Position numbers and translations under genes: made by a program | The notes under the pieces: generated by a model | The model's database searches: none | Seen by the model: the letters and a program-made list of their open reading frames with translations, nothing else | Told to the model about the DNA's origin: nothing | Part shown: piece by piece, positions 23,869-33,913 of the stretch | Numbering within the stretch: position 1 is the stretch's first letter | Layout: every line of letters begins with the position of its first letter | Source: Thermothelomyces thermophilus ATCC 42464 | Lineage: Eukaryota > Ascomycota > Sordariomycetes > Sordariales > Chaetomiaceae | Direction of reading: 5' to 3' | DNA: 64,000 nt | NCBI RefSeq assembly: GCF_000226095.1 | Contig: NC_016474.1 | Location: 1,178,001-1,242,000 of the forward strand

Positions 23869-24909
23869 AGAAACAGGGGGTTATTAGATGTGACAAGTAT
23901 TAAATTACTCCGTAGCACACTCTACGATCACTTTTAATGACTGTTCGAAGGAATTGGGTTTGTCTGGATGTGGAGTTGCTGGCATCAAATTGAGCACTAG
24001 GTATACGGATACTAACGCAGATGAATTTAATCTCCGTCGTGATTTCTGGATCCCACCTTTACAAGTTCTGAAGTTGGCATGCTGGTTCTCCTATTCAAGT
24101 GAATTGATTTTATGTCTGTGATTACTGTAAACAAGCGTACCTTGAAGATACAGAAATTCTAAATATATTTACCTGATTAATAATATCGGCAGTCTATTTA
24201 CTAGTAGGATAATTACACGTTCAAGAGTCGAAGAAAACTAGACTTTCTATCAATGACTCTAATTAGTAAACACTCCTTGACATATTACCTATCTTGGTAT
24301 CTCTTGGCATCTTTTTTCGATGGAGGGATTTTCCAGTGATCAATATCTCTACGTATATTACTTAAGGCATATTATTAATCGGGTAGTATAGTTAGAATCC
24401 ACTGATCCTGAACCACATAGATATAATTATACGTGCAGTGCGCGTGTGTAGAGGGTGGGAAAGTGCTGTGTACTGAATATTTCTCAATTCCGAGCTAGGT
24501 CCGTATCTTGGAGTGTGTGCAGGCCCCAAAAATGCAAAGAGGACAAGGCGCTTGGCGGCCACAGATCTGCGATCTACGCCAATCGCCGCCGGTACGGGCC
24601 GGCCGAATACGCCGAAGTGGCCATTTTACCTGGGCCGAAGCGATGCAACCGAAATCTGCTAGCTTCGCGAAGTCCACTCCGACGAATCCCAAATTACCCA
24701 AGGTAGGTAGTTAAGTAATTAATGACATAATATTTAACATGTTGAAGACAACGCTCACTGCACACATGCCCACATTCGGAGTCAAAAGTAACGGCATAGA
24801 GCCAAGTATTCTCTGTTATTGTTGTTAATGGTGCAATAGGAAACTTTGAGATTCCTTTTTCCAAAGTTTCATTTTAAAGCGAGGAAAGCTGACATTCGAA
24901 TCAACGAAG
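23869..24909. other. AT-rich intergenic region
   Basis: About 1.0 kb, mostly AT-rich, with a short GC-rich island at about 24520-24690 that shows no protein-like pattern. It must include the promoter of the dehydrogenase gene. Confidence 0.5.
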
Positions 24910-26496
24910 ATGGAGCGAATCCCAGATACCATGACTGCTGTTGTGTTTGACGGGCCACACAACATCTCCGTCCAACAACGCCCAACACCAAAAAGTACCC
25001 CAACCATTTCTGACTCGATCTCGATCATCTTTCTACTCCTGGGCTAGACTACTGACATCCCGTAGTCCAGGATGACGGAGACATCATTGTCAAGGTGCAA
25101 GCCGCTGGGCTTTGTGGTTCGTACGTATACCATCACTACCGTACACTACCGTACCTTACTTTACATTAATAACCATCTCAATCCTGAGGAATGTCAGCAC
25201 TTTCTAATCCGCCCACAGGGATCTTCACCTTCTTCGTGGCCTAGAGAAGACCAAAACAACGGGCTTTATCATGGGCCACGAGTTTTCGGGAACGGTAGTG
25301 GCAGCAGGAAGTGGTGTCAAGACTGTGAGCGTTGGCGACAAGATCGTCTCACCGTTCACGGTATCATGGTGAGTTGACAAATGAGATTGCCTAATAATAC
25401 CTGAGTTCTCCAAGCTCGCTGACTTCCTTGACAAATCAGCGGAGCGTGTTTCTACTGCAAAAACGGCTTCTCGTCCCGGTGCGTGCATTGCTTGGTCTTC
25501 GGCACCGAAGGGCTGGCGGGCGCCCAAGCCCAGTTCGTTCGCGTGCCGCGGGCGGACGGCACCGTGATGAAGGCGCCCCCCGAAATCAGCGACGACGCCC
25601 TCGTCCTCATGGCCGACGTCTTCCCCACCGGATTCTTCGGCGCCAAAAACGCGTTCGCCGGGCTGCCGCGGACCCAGCGCCCCTCCGACGCGGTAGCCGT
25701 CGTCATCGGCTGCGGACCGGTGGGACTCAGCGCCATCGTCTCGGCGCTCGAGTACAAGCCCAGGCACCTCTTTGCCATCGACGCCGTGGAGAGCCGCCTC
25801 CGGGTGGCCAAGTATCTGGGGGCGGAGCCTCTCAATGTCGCGGACGGTCAGGAGAACATTGTGAAGAGGATCGGGGAGCTAACGGAGGGGAGGGGGGCCG
25901 ACGTCGTCGTGGAGGCGGTCGGCCTCAGTCCTGCTCTGAGAACGGCCTACGACATTGTCCGGCCATTTGGAAGCATTAGCAGTATCGGAGTCCACAATTC
26001 ATCGGTACGCGAGAAGCGGGTCGAAGAGAGCGACTCCTCGTAATATGGATTTGATGACTGACATGCGGTTACTTATATAATTAATAGATGCCATTTACGG
26101 CAACGGAAGGATACGAGTAAGTGTTAATTAACACCACCACACCACCACGGGATCTCTTCCACCTGACGAGTATAATTACTGACACTTGCTCCAGCAAAAA
26201 CGTGAAGATCCAGATGGGCAGGTGCCCAGTCCGGTCAATCTTCCCAGAGGCGCTGCCGGTGTTGGCCAAGGCTCAACACCGTTTTGGGTAAGCCAACTTC
26301 GATGTTGCCTCCCTTAGGTACACATGATCTCCACGTAATTAGTTCTCACACCACTTCTAGGTTCATGTTTGAAAAACTCGTACCCCTGTCAGAGGCGGTG
26401 GAAAGCTATGCACTCTTTAGCGAGATGCAGGTTCAGAAAGTAATCTTCAAGCCGTGGCAGCGCTTCGAGAGGGAGAATCGTAATACCCGTTTGTGA
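24910..26496 (+). CDS. Zinc-type medium-chain alcohol dehydrogenase/reductase (ucsJ-like), 7 exons
   Basis: Predicted NAD(P)-dependent oxidoreductase of the MDR superfamily. The model joins 24910-24994, 25066-25120, 25219-25368, 25440-26004, 26088-26116, 26195-26287 and 26361-26496 and gives 370 residues. All six introns have GT/AG ends and keep frame. The catalytic zinc motif begins AAGLCGSDLH, followed by MGHEFSG. The structural zinc site is the Cys-rich segment SCGACFYCKNGFSSRCVHC. The Rossmann loop is VIGCGPVGL, and the cofactor strand ends at FAIDAVESR. A zinc dehydrogenase is a different branch from the zinc-free trans-enoyl reductase at 37.6 kb. In the UCS1025A cluster an MDR enzyme (UcsJ) is thought to set stereochemistry by a late reduction. 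The same is possible here. Confidence 0.88.
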
Positions 26497-26927
26497 ATGG
26501 GCGGCGGCGTTCTGGTGGTGGTAAGCTGTAATTAAGGGTTCAAGTAACATTTGGTTGTCGGCACGTCTCGAATTACTAGACAAAAACAAAAGTGTGCAGA
26601 GTGCAGATCTATCTTGTTGTCAGATTCAGGACTTCCACAAGCGTTTCCGAACCTGTTGTCACTTTGCATCGGTACCAATACACCGTCTTGCGCCATGTCC
26701 TTGGACTATTCATCTCTCCAGCTCCGTGACTCGGAAGTAATTAAGACGTGCCTATTGTGACACTTAAGGCTCAGAACATTTTTGGGGGGGGGGGGGGAGG
26801 GGTTAAGAGAACAAGGCTAAGGAATGGTACTGAAAAGATATATATATATATCCATAGATACTTCCAATGAATCATAGGACTTGTAGCACGCGTGACTGCC
26901 TGAGGTGGGTAGATAATTATCTGCTAA
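26497..26927. other. Convergent gap with poly-G tract
   Basis: About 0.43 kb between convergent genes. A poly-G run lies at about 26783-26802 and a short TA repeat at about 26840-26852. No gene was seen. Confidence 0.55.
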
Positions 26928-28041
26928 CTACACAAGGCCGAGCTTCTTAGCTTCAGTTGCAATAATAGACCCGAGCTCCTCCTTGAGCGAGGGGTGGTGT
27001 GGCTGCCAGTTCAGTGCTTGCCTCGCCCGCCTTCCCTCCACTCGAGCGTTGCATCCCCAGAAGAACTGGCCCATCGGCATGATCTTGGACGCCTCAGTCG
27101 GCTCAATGGACTCGGGTTCCTCCACCTGAGTCAGGAACCCCTGAGCAGCTGCCTCAGCCGAGACGGACCGTGCCAGCTCGCTCCAGACATGCTCTCCGCC
27201 CTCGGCAAAATAGAAGCCTTCCGAACCGCCCCAGACGGCCGGCCCGCTCCCAGTCTCTTCTCCTCCAGCAGCAGCGTGCTCGACCAACTTGAGGTACAAC
27301 TCGGAGAGATCGTGTACGTGGACGTTTGTCCAGGCGGACTTGCCCTCGCCCACGACAATGGCGCGCTTTCGCTCGAGAGTAGCCCTTACCAGCTCGTGGA
27401 TCGCCGTGGGGCGGTACTTGAGGATGCCTCTGCCGAGGCCGTAAGCCGAGCCGGTGCTGACGACGGCGGTCTTGACCTGGTTGGGCAGCTGGATGCCGAC
27501 TTGTCGTACCGCATTCTCGGCGCCGCGGGCCTTGGCAAAGTCGGGCACCGAAAGCACTTCGGCCAGTCCCTCTAGGTCGTTGAAGACCTTGTCGCTGCCC
27601 TGGCCGTACCGGCCTTTGACGACGTCGTCGTAGATCACCGTCCCGCTGCCCATGGTGTGGATCAAGAAGCCGGGCCCGGGCCGCGTGCGCCGCGCCAGCC
27701 CTCTTGCCAGGGCCTGCACCGATGGCTCGTGGGTTGCATGGGCAAAATCTGGATGCATGCAATTACATCAGTCAGTTATCAGCACCGGGACAGGACGGAC
27801 GCCGTTGGTTAAACCTACTGCATACAATGTCCGTGTTGGCGGCTTCCTCCTCTAGAAGGTCGCCATCGTCCAGGCTTCCGTAAACGATCCTGAGGCTTGG
27901 ATGGGCTTCCGAGACGAGAGCACCCTTCGCCTTGTCTCGCACCAGGCATGAGATCTCGTACTCCGGGTGTGCCTGCAGGATCGCATAAACGGCATCCCCG
28001 CCGAGATACCCGGTGACACCGGTAGCAAAGATTTTGGTCAT
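26928..28041 (-). CDS. Extended SDR / NAD-dependent epimerase-like protein, 2 exons
   Basis: Predicted NAD(P)-binding protein of the extended short-chain dehydrogenase (NmrA/epimerase-like) group. The model joins 28041-27819 and 27748-26928 (complement) across a 70-nt intron and gives 347 residues. The N-terminal ATGVTGYLGG loop is the dinucleotide-binding site. The ISCLVRDKAKG strand end has the basic residue that favours NADP. STGSAYGLGRGI and TNVHVHDLSELY are typical mid-domain and substrate-side segments. A clear YxxxK pair could not be placed with confidence, so catalytic activity is open. It shares a 0.56 kb promoter with the P450 gene, which supports pathway membership. Its step (ketone reduction, epimerisation or redox sensing) is unknown. 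Confidence 0.83.
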
Positions 28042-28603
28042 TTTTTTTTCCCCCCTTGGTCATCGACCGCTGTTGAGATGGTATGATGGCAGATAGGTAA
28101 TTAGCAGGTTTCTCACCTGGCCGAGATCTGGCCATTGTGGGAACATGGCACCGGGCATGTGTCAATATGGTATGGCAAGTCTGGAACACTCTGGTGCCCG
28201 CTGCTGCGCCGATATCCATTCCGAAAATCCCCAAACAGCGGGATTTCCAATTCGGGTAGGCATTAAATTAATCGAGGCCGCCTGAGTGGGGCCGTAACGG
28301 AGATCGGAGCCGCTCCCGAACTCTTCGGTCACATTTGTGATTGGTTTCGGTAGGCGGATCCGGCGAATGAGATCTCGCTCGGGCTTCCGGTGTTAATTAG
28401 TGGGGATACTCTAGTGCCGGCCGACATCGAGAGCGGTGGTTACGGCGATGGCCAGTGCCTGACAAAAAGACAACAACAAAAAAAAAAAAAAAAAAAAGCT
28501 CAATAGATACGCCTTAACTGTCCTCATGGGCTACGAGGAACTCAGGTTAGACACAGCAGCCGACCTAGGAACTACCCCCTTCCCTTTGCCAGTCTAAGCT
28601 GTT
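28042..28603. promoter_or_regulatory. Divergent promoter: SDR / P450
   Basis: A 0.56 kb bidirectional region. It contains CGGAGCCG at 28305-28312, the exact reverse complement of the word in the synthetase promoter, and a poly-A run at about 28480-28498. The role is inferred from position. Confidence 0.4.
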
Positions 28604-30349
28604 ATGACTGAGATGACAACCTTTTCCATCTTTGGGCTAGAACGCCCGGCCGTGTTGGCCCTGTCCATTGCGGTTGGTGCGTCCTATGTCATCTACCTGG
28701 TGACGATCACGATTCATCGACTCTTCTTCCACCGCATCTCCCACATCCCCGGGCCAAAGCTTGCTGCTCTCACATACTACTACCAGTCGTACTACGACTT
28801 CTTCCCGCACCAGGGTCAATTCATCTTCAAACTCGACGAGCTCCACAGAAAGTATGGCCCCATCGTGCGCATCGGACCCGACGAGGTCCACGTCAACGAT
28901 GCCAAGTTCTACAAGGAGATGTACGGTTCCTCAACACACAAGCGCAACAAGAGCCCGATCTGGTACTGGATGCATGGCCTCGGGGCCGTGGGCGACCAGA
29001 GCATGTTCATCACGCTCGACCACGACCATCATCGGCTCCGGAAGGCCGGGCTGGGCACCTACTTCAGCAAGCGCAAGGTCCAGGAGTTGGAACCGAGAGT
29101 GAAGGAGAAAGTCCTACTACTACGGCAGAGGCTTCTGGAACGCGCCGGCGGTGCCCCGGTCAATCTCAAGGATGCCTTTGGTGCAATGGCGCTGGGTAAG
29201 CAAGCCAACATCCGGGAACGGAACCGTTGAGAGGAGAGAGCCCCGGAACAGAAAAGAGTTCCAGAGTGCCTAGGTATTTTAAAAGGTATTTTAATTAACC
29301 ATGCGCTTCTTTAATTATTAGACATTATCACGCAGTACTGCTTCAACCGATGCTTCGGAGCGCTTGACCGCCCAGACCTCGGGCGCGAGATGAACAAGCT
29401 GATGGGGGTCGGCGTTAAGATCAACCCCTTTGCTCGCACGTTTCCGACCCTGGCCCGCACCGTGATCAAGCTGCCGAGGTGGGCTCTCAAATGGAGCGGC
29501 CTCGTGTCCACCACGGCCGAGTTCCTCGACCTCGCCGACAGGCTGTCCGCCGAGGCGCGGAACGAGGCGATCCGCGACCTCGCCAGCGGCAAGTACTCGC
29601 AGACGGACGATGCCGACTCGAGAACGGTCCTCCACTCCATGATGCGGAGCGACGTCCTGCCCGAGCACGAGAAGACGGAGAAGCGGCTGCAGGCGGACGG
29701 CATGACGCTGATCGCGGCCGGCTTCGACACCACCAGCCGCACCCTGACCGTCATCTTCTACCACCTCCTGACCAAGGACCACATCCGGGCCCGCGTGCTC
29801 GACGAGATCCGCACCCTGATGCCGACCCCGACCTCCCCGCTGCCGACCGTCGCCCAGCTGGAGCAGCTGCGCTACCTGACCTGCGTCATCCACGAGGGCA
29901 CGCGCCTGGCCCACGGCGTCGCCGGCCGGCTGGTGCGCATCGCGCCCGAGGAGGACCTCGAGTACTACAGCCCCTTCGACGGGCGCCGGTACACCATCCC
30001 GCGCGGCACCACCTTCGGCCAGTCGTCCTACCTGGTCCACACGGACGAGTCCATCTACCCGAACCCGGCCGAGTTCGACCCGGACCGGTACTGGACCGAC
30101 GACGGCAGGCCGACCGACGCCCAGCGCTACCTCGTCCCCTTCGGCAAGGGCACCCGCATGTGCGTCGGCATCAACCTGGCCTGGGCCGAGCTCTACCTCA
30201 CCATTGCCGCCCTGATCGGCACGGTCGACATGAGGATCGCCCCCGGCACGACCGAGCACGACGTCACCATGGTGCAAGACCTGTTCGTCGGCGTCTTGCC
30301 CGAGAATCCCGGCGTTCGCGTGAACGTCGTCGGGCACCTCCAGGCTTAA
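28604..30349 (+). CDS. Cytochrome P450 monooxygenase (ucsK-like role), 2 exons
   Basis: Predicted heme monooxygenase of the fungal endoplasmic reticulum. The model joins 28604-29195 and 29322-30349 and gives 539 residues. An N-terminal membrane anchor spans about residues 15-40, followed by the proline-rich hinge HIPGPK. The I-helix oxygen motif is AAGFDTTSR, the K-helix ExxR is HEGTR, and the heme-binding segment FGKGTRMCVG supplies the Cys thiolate. The 126-nt intron is the longest in the window and keeps frame (MALDIITQYCF across the junction). It lies in a divergent pair with the SDR gene. In the UCS1025A pathway the cluster P450 oxidises the methyl group of the methylproline part to a carboxylate, which leads to the lactone ring. 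The same is a plausible role here. Confidence 0.93.
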
Positions 30350-31399
30350 TTAGCCTATCTAGGTAGTTGCGGGTGATAGGGCAATCAATGTCGGTCCGCA
30401 TATCACGAGCAAGGTTTTGGGCGTGGATGGAAGGAGGAGAAGAGTGAAAGGATTGAGCGGAGCTAGCCAGACCATCAAAATTGTTACGCACCTTACTACC
30501 TACCTACCTAGGAGGATGCAGTAGAAAATGGCCAAGATCCTGCGTGGCTCAGGAGTGGCATGCAATGAATGAGTTTAAGACTCCAAATCTGACCAAATCA
30601 TGACAAACATTGCTTTCCATCGTGAGGCTTGATATGCCTCTATCAAACCATTTACTTGTTTGGATGTTTTTCAATTTTCTCCCCCGAATATTCTTTTCCT
30701 TAGTTTCTGGTCAATGTTACGTTTTATATTCCTCCCTTGTGTTGTATATGCTCTTCTTGTCTCTCTCGGCATCAGATCAATCAGATTCCGTGCATCTACG
30801 CCTTGGGAGCACCTAAACTAGTATAATCAAGACAAACTTCTAAGATAAGATGCAAGTGTGTAATAGATATTACATTTAAAGTTGATTAATATATTGAAAC
30901 TAGTTAGAGCTGTAGTGGCCCAAAGGAGGGGGGGTGGCCCAAATCCAGGGGGACCGACTTTATGCTTTACATTAAAGGGGCAGAACATTCAACACCTTGT
31001 TAAGCACTTGTCCAGCTCCTCAGGTCCGTGACCGACAACCTGAGAACGTTTCTGAGCTCTACGGCACCATATGCTCCATGTAGTAAGCACCTGGGTCTAG
31101 GTATGTACTGTATGTGACATATCTGGTGTTTAAGCTGAAGCAAGGGTACTTAGGCTAGGTAGGGTAAGTAATTACAGACACGTGCTGGCAACATCTCGGT
31201 GGCGCACTTCACGATTTTGGTCGACCGACAAGCCCACGCGGTTATGGTATGAGAGAACCCGTTCATCCAACTACCGATTACTACGAGAAACCGTAACAAC
31301 ATGATGAAATGAAAAAAAAAAAGCTGCTGTAACTATCTCACCACTGCTGAGATCGACCCCCCCCCCCGGACCAACAACCCCAAGATCGACCAACCAGCA
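30350..31399. other. Intergenic region with a transposon-end relic
   Basis: About 1.05 kb between convergent genes. Apart from the terminal-repeat relic at 30906-30960 (listed separately), no gene was recognised. Confidence 0.55.
30906..30960 (-). mobile_element. Pogo-like terminal repeat relic (solo end)
   Basis: This stretch is, in reverse complement, nearly the same as the left terminal repeat of the MITE at 36550. Both contain two copies of a TTTGGGCCAC-like word followed by a purine-rich interior. The outer end CCGACT lies to the right, so the parent element extended to the left. No left partner was found, so it is called a broken remnant. Confidence 0.55.
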
Positions 31400-32866
31400 T
31401 CAGTGATAGCCGTTTGTCACAAAGCCGTTTTCGTACCCGTTCTTCACGAAGCCGTTTGTGTACCCATTTTCATATCCGTTCTCGTACACCCTCTTCGGAC
31501 TCGACGGCCTCTGGATGCCCAGCTTCTCATCCAAGAACTTGAAAGTCCGGTACTGCAGCAGCGGCCAGGCGCCAGACTTTGCCTGGGCGCCGCCCTCGGA
31601 CCAGGCCTTGGGAACCCAGAGCTCCTTCTGCCCCTCGGGCACGTTGACCAGGTTTCTCATGATGGCCGACGTGCTCATCTCGGCCAGGAACAGCTTCGGG
31701 TCACCCCCCGCGCCGGTGACCAGGACGGGGCAACGGACCCACTCGAGGTAGTCCCGGTTGGCGCGCCCGCGGTTCTTGTTGTCGGCCGTGACGGTCCTGT
31801 CGAGGCGGAAGGTGTACTGCTTCATGTCGCGGATCATCTGGGCCGGGTTGGAGCTGCCGAACATGTGGCAGCCCTGGGCGAAGGTGTACTTGGTGGCGAC
31901 GTCGAGCTTGGCGTGCTCGCGGACGGCGAAGTCGACGAAGCCGTCGCCCATGTAGTTGCGCTCCCACGGCCACATGAACCACCGCGGCATGCGCGACATG
32001 GCGAGGTCGTAGAAGTCGTAGACCGGGTCGACGGCGACGCAGGCCTTGATGCGCGCGTCCGCCGCCCCGCGCAGCGCCAGGTACCCGCCCAGGGACTGGC
32101 CCGTGACCGCGACGGCGTCGAGGTCGAGGTCGGCCTCGGGGTGCTCCTCGGCGTACGAGGCGAGGAAGTCCAGGACTGCCTCGACGACGATCTCGCCGTC
32201 GGGCCGCAGGGGCACGCCGTCCTCCCGCAGGACGAGCCCCTGACCTGGGCCGTCGAACGTCAGGACGGCGTAGCCCAGGCCTGGCCCTTCGGCGACGTGG
32301 AGGAAGTAGAGCTCCTCTTGGGTGGAGTCGGCGCCGCCGATGCAGATGAGGACGGGCGTCTTGCGTCCCTTGAGACGTCGAGACGGGGCGGGGAGATGCA
32401 GCCATCCGGGAAGTCGGAGGAGCGGTGCGCGGTACTCGGGCGGCTGGAACGGGATGCGAACGCGGCGTACGTCGTGCTCCATCAGCTTGGTCGCCTGCTC
32501 AAAGTTGGAGATGCTGCGGTGGTATAGGGACAGGAAGTAGGGCTGCTCTTCGGCGGGCATGATCGGGAATAGGTACTGCGCGCAGCGGAAGTAGTTGCTG
32601 GCGCGCAGGAACGCGCCCCTGGCGGCCGAGAGGTGGCCGTTTCTCTGCATCTCCTCGGCCCACGACTGCGTCCTCTCAGCCAGGGCCAAGAATTTGCGGT
32701 TCCAGTCGTCAGCATCGTTGGGAATGAGCGAGGCGACAAGCTCGAGGAACTCGGCAGCGTCGCAACCCCCGTATGGCGCGGCGCCCAGCAGCCGCAGCAG
32801 CTCAAGGTTGTACCATTTGTATTCGAAGTAATGGCGGTTGGGCGAGTATGTGAAGAATGGATACAT
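31400..32866 (-). CDS. Alpha/beta hydrolase (ucsC/ccsE type) with Asn-Gly-Tyr tail
   Basis: Predicted serine hydrolase of the fungal DUF1100/FrsA-like group, intronless, 488 residues. The nucleophile elbow is GQSLGGYLA, preceded by the strand VAVTGQS, and an upstream helical lid region contains FRCAQYLFPI. CPVLVTGAGGDP marks the strand that usually precedes the acid residue. A related hydrolase occurs with nearly all PKS-NRPS plus Diels-Alderase clusters (CcsE, PyiE, UcsC), where it is thought to help the released aldehyde close to a pyrrolinone. The C-terminus from about residue 463 carries imperfect repeats of an ENGY/NGF unit not needed for the fold. The gene shares a 1.05 kb divergent promoter with the MFS gene. 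Confidence 0.88.
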   Translation of the reverse strand: MYPFFTYSPNRHYFEYKWYNLELLRLLGAAPYGGCDAAEFLELVASLIPNDADDWNRKFLALAERTQSWAEEMQRNGHLSAARGAFLRASNYFRCAQYLFPIMPAEEQPYFLSLYHRSISNFEQATKLMEHDVRRVRIPFQPPEYRAPLLRLPGWLHLPAPSRRLKGRKTPVLICIGGADSTQEELYFLHVAEGPGLGYAVLTFDGPGQGLVLREDGVPLRPDGEIVVEAVLDFLASYAEEHPEADLDLDAVAVTGQSLGGYLALRGAADARIKACVAVDPVYDFYDLAMSRMPRWFMWPWERNYMGDGFVDFAVREHAKLDVATKYTFAQGCHMFGSSNPAQMIRDMKQYTFRLDRTVTADNKNRGRANRDYLEWVRCPVLVTGAGGDPKLFLAEMSTSAIMRNLVNVPEGQKELWVPKAWSEGGAQAKSGAWPLLQYRTFKFLDEKLGIQRPSSPKRVYENGYENGYTNGFVKNGYENGFVTNGYH

Positions 32867-33913
32867 CGCAGGGAGAATGCAGAATGCGTACTGCTCCGGT
32901 TTGACGGCAGTTGTATCACTGGGTAATTAATTACGGTTGACTTTCAAAGCGCGAAGCGTGAGTCGACGTCGACGAGAGTGTAATTATGCCCTCCCTCATT
33001 AAGGTACTCAACAGTGCTTCTCAGGCGGTTGGGGGGGGGGGAGAGGCGGAGCATTAAGGGAGCAAGCAGTAGCAGCAATAACTAAGACGACGAGTATGGG
33101 ATCATGGCAGCACCGCAGCACCGCAGCACCGCAGCACCGCAGCATACCGATTCGTACGAGTATGGACAAAATTATCGCAGGCCAGGATTGAGCACTCAAC
33201 CATCCGGTCCCATTAACTCACCGTGGTCGGTCGGTCACGGAGAGTGCGACGACCTCGACCGGCTGGAACGCTGCCGTAAGTAATTATCGGTACCGGCCCT
33301 CCAAGGCCTGAGTCAGGTCTAGCTAATTAGTTTAAACCGGCTTACAAAAGACATGATCGGCCCCCCTTCAATGCCAGCGGTGCAGTGTAATCCATACGGC
33401 CAGGACTATAGAGGGCCCCATCGAGCCCGAAAGAAGGCGATGAGCAAATCGACCCACGTGCAACGACGAGACAAGAGGCATTGTCTCGCAGGAGGCAAAA
33501 AAAAGATTTGAAGCCCAATGGAGGGAAAGCTCTTCCAATGCGTACCGTGTAAAAGTAGCCGGAAGTCACCGAAAGTCACCGTAAATGGCCGAAAGTGGCC
33601 GAAAATGACCGAAAGGAGCAGCCAACTCTGTCTAAATTCCTCCGGTTCATGGCTTCCTCTGACAGCTTTTCTCCCTTTCTAAGACTACACAAGCGGTTCT
33701 CGACTCTGGCGTGGCACGTAATCGCCCCAGCTTCCAAGACTCCGAAGCGTTAGCTTACCTTTCTTGGCTTGCCCGTCTCGTCGCAGTCAGCCAAGAAGAA
33801 CCACTCGAGTCCCTTCGTCCTTTCCGTCAGTCACTCAAACTGCTCTACAATTAATTATAGCAGACACAGCCAAGAATACAGCCAAAAAAATACAGCCAAA
33901 AATACAGCCAAGA
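32867..33913. promoter_or_regulatory. Divergent promoter: hydrolase / MFS exporter
   Basis: A 1.05 kb bidirectional region. It holds an 8-bp tandem repeat at 33107-33143, a series of CCGAAAGTCACC-like words at about 33561-33618, and a short repeat of ACAGCCAAGAA-like units just before the MFS start. Whether any of these bind regulators is unknown. Confidence 0.4.
33107..33143. repeat. 8-bp tandem repeat (GCAGCACC)
   Basis: About four and a half copies of GCAGCACC in tandem in the hydrolase/MFS intergenic region. Confidence 0.9.

Noticed and set aside
33107-33143. CRISPR-like array or binding-site array
   Set aside because: The units are contiguous 8-mers without spacers; it is a simple tandem repeat.
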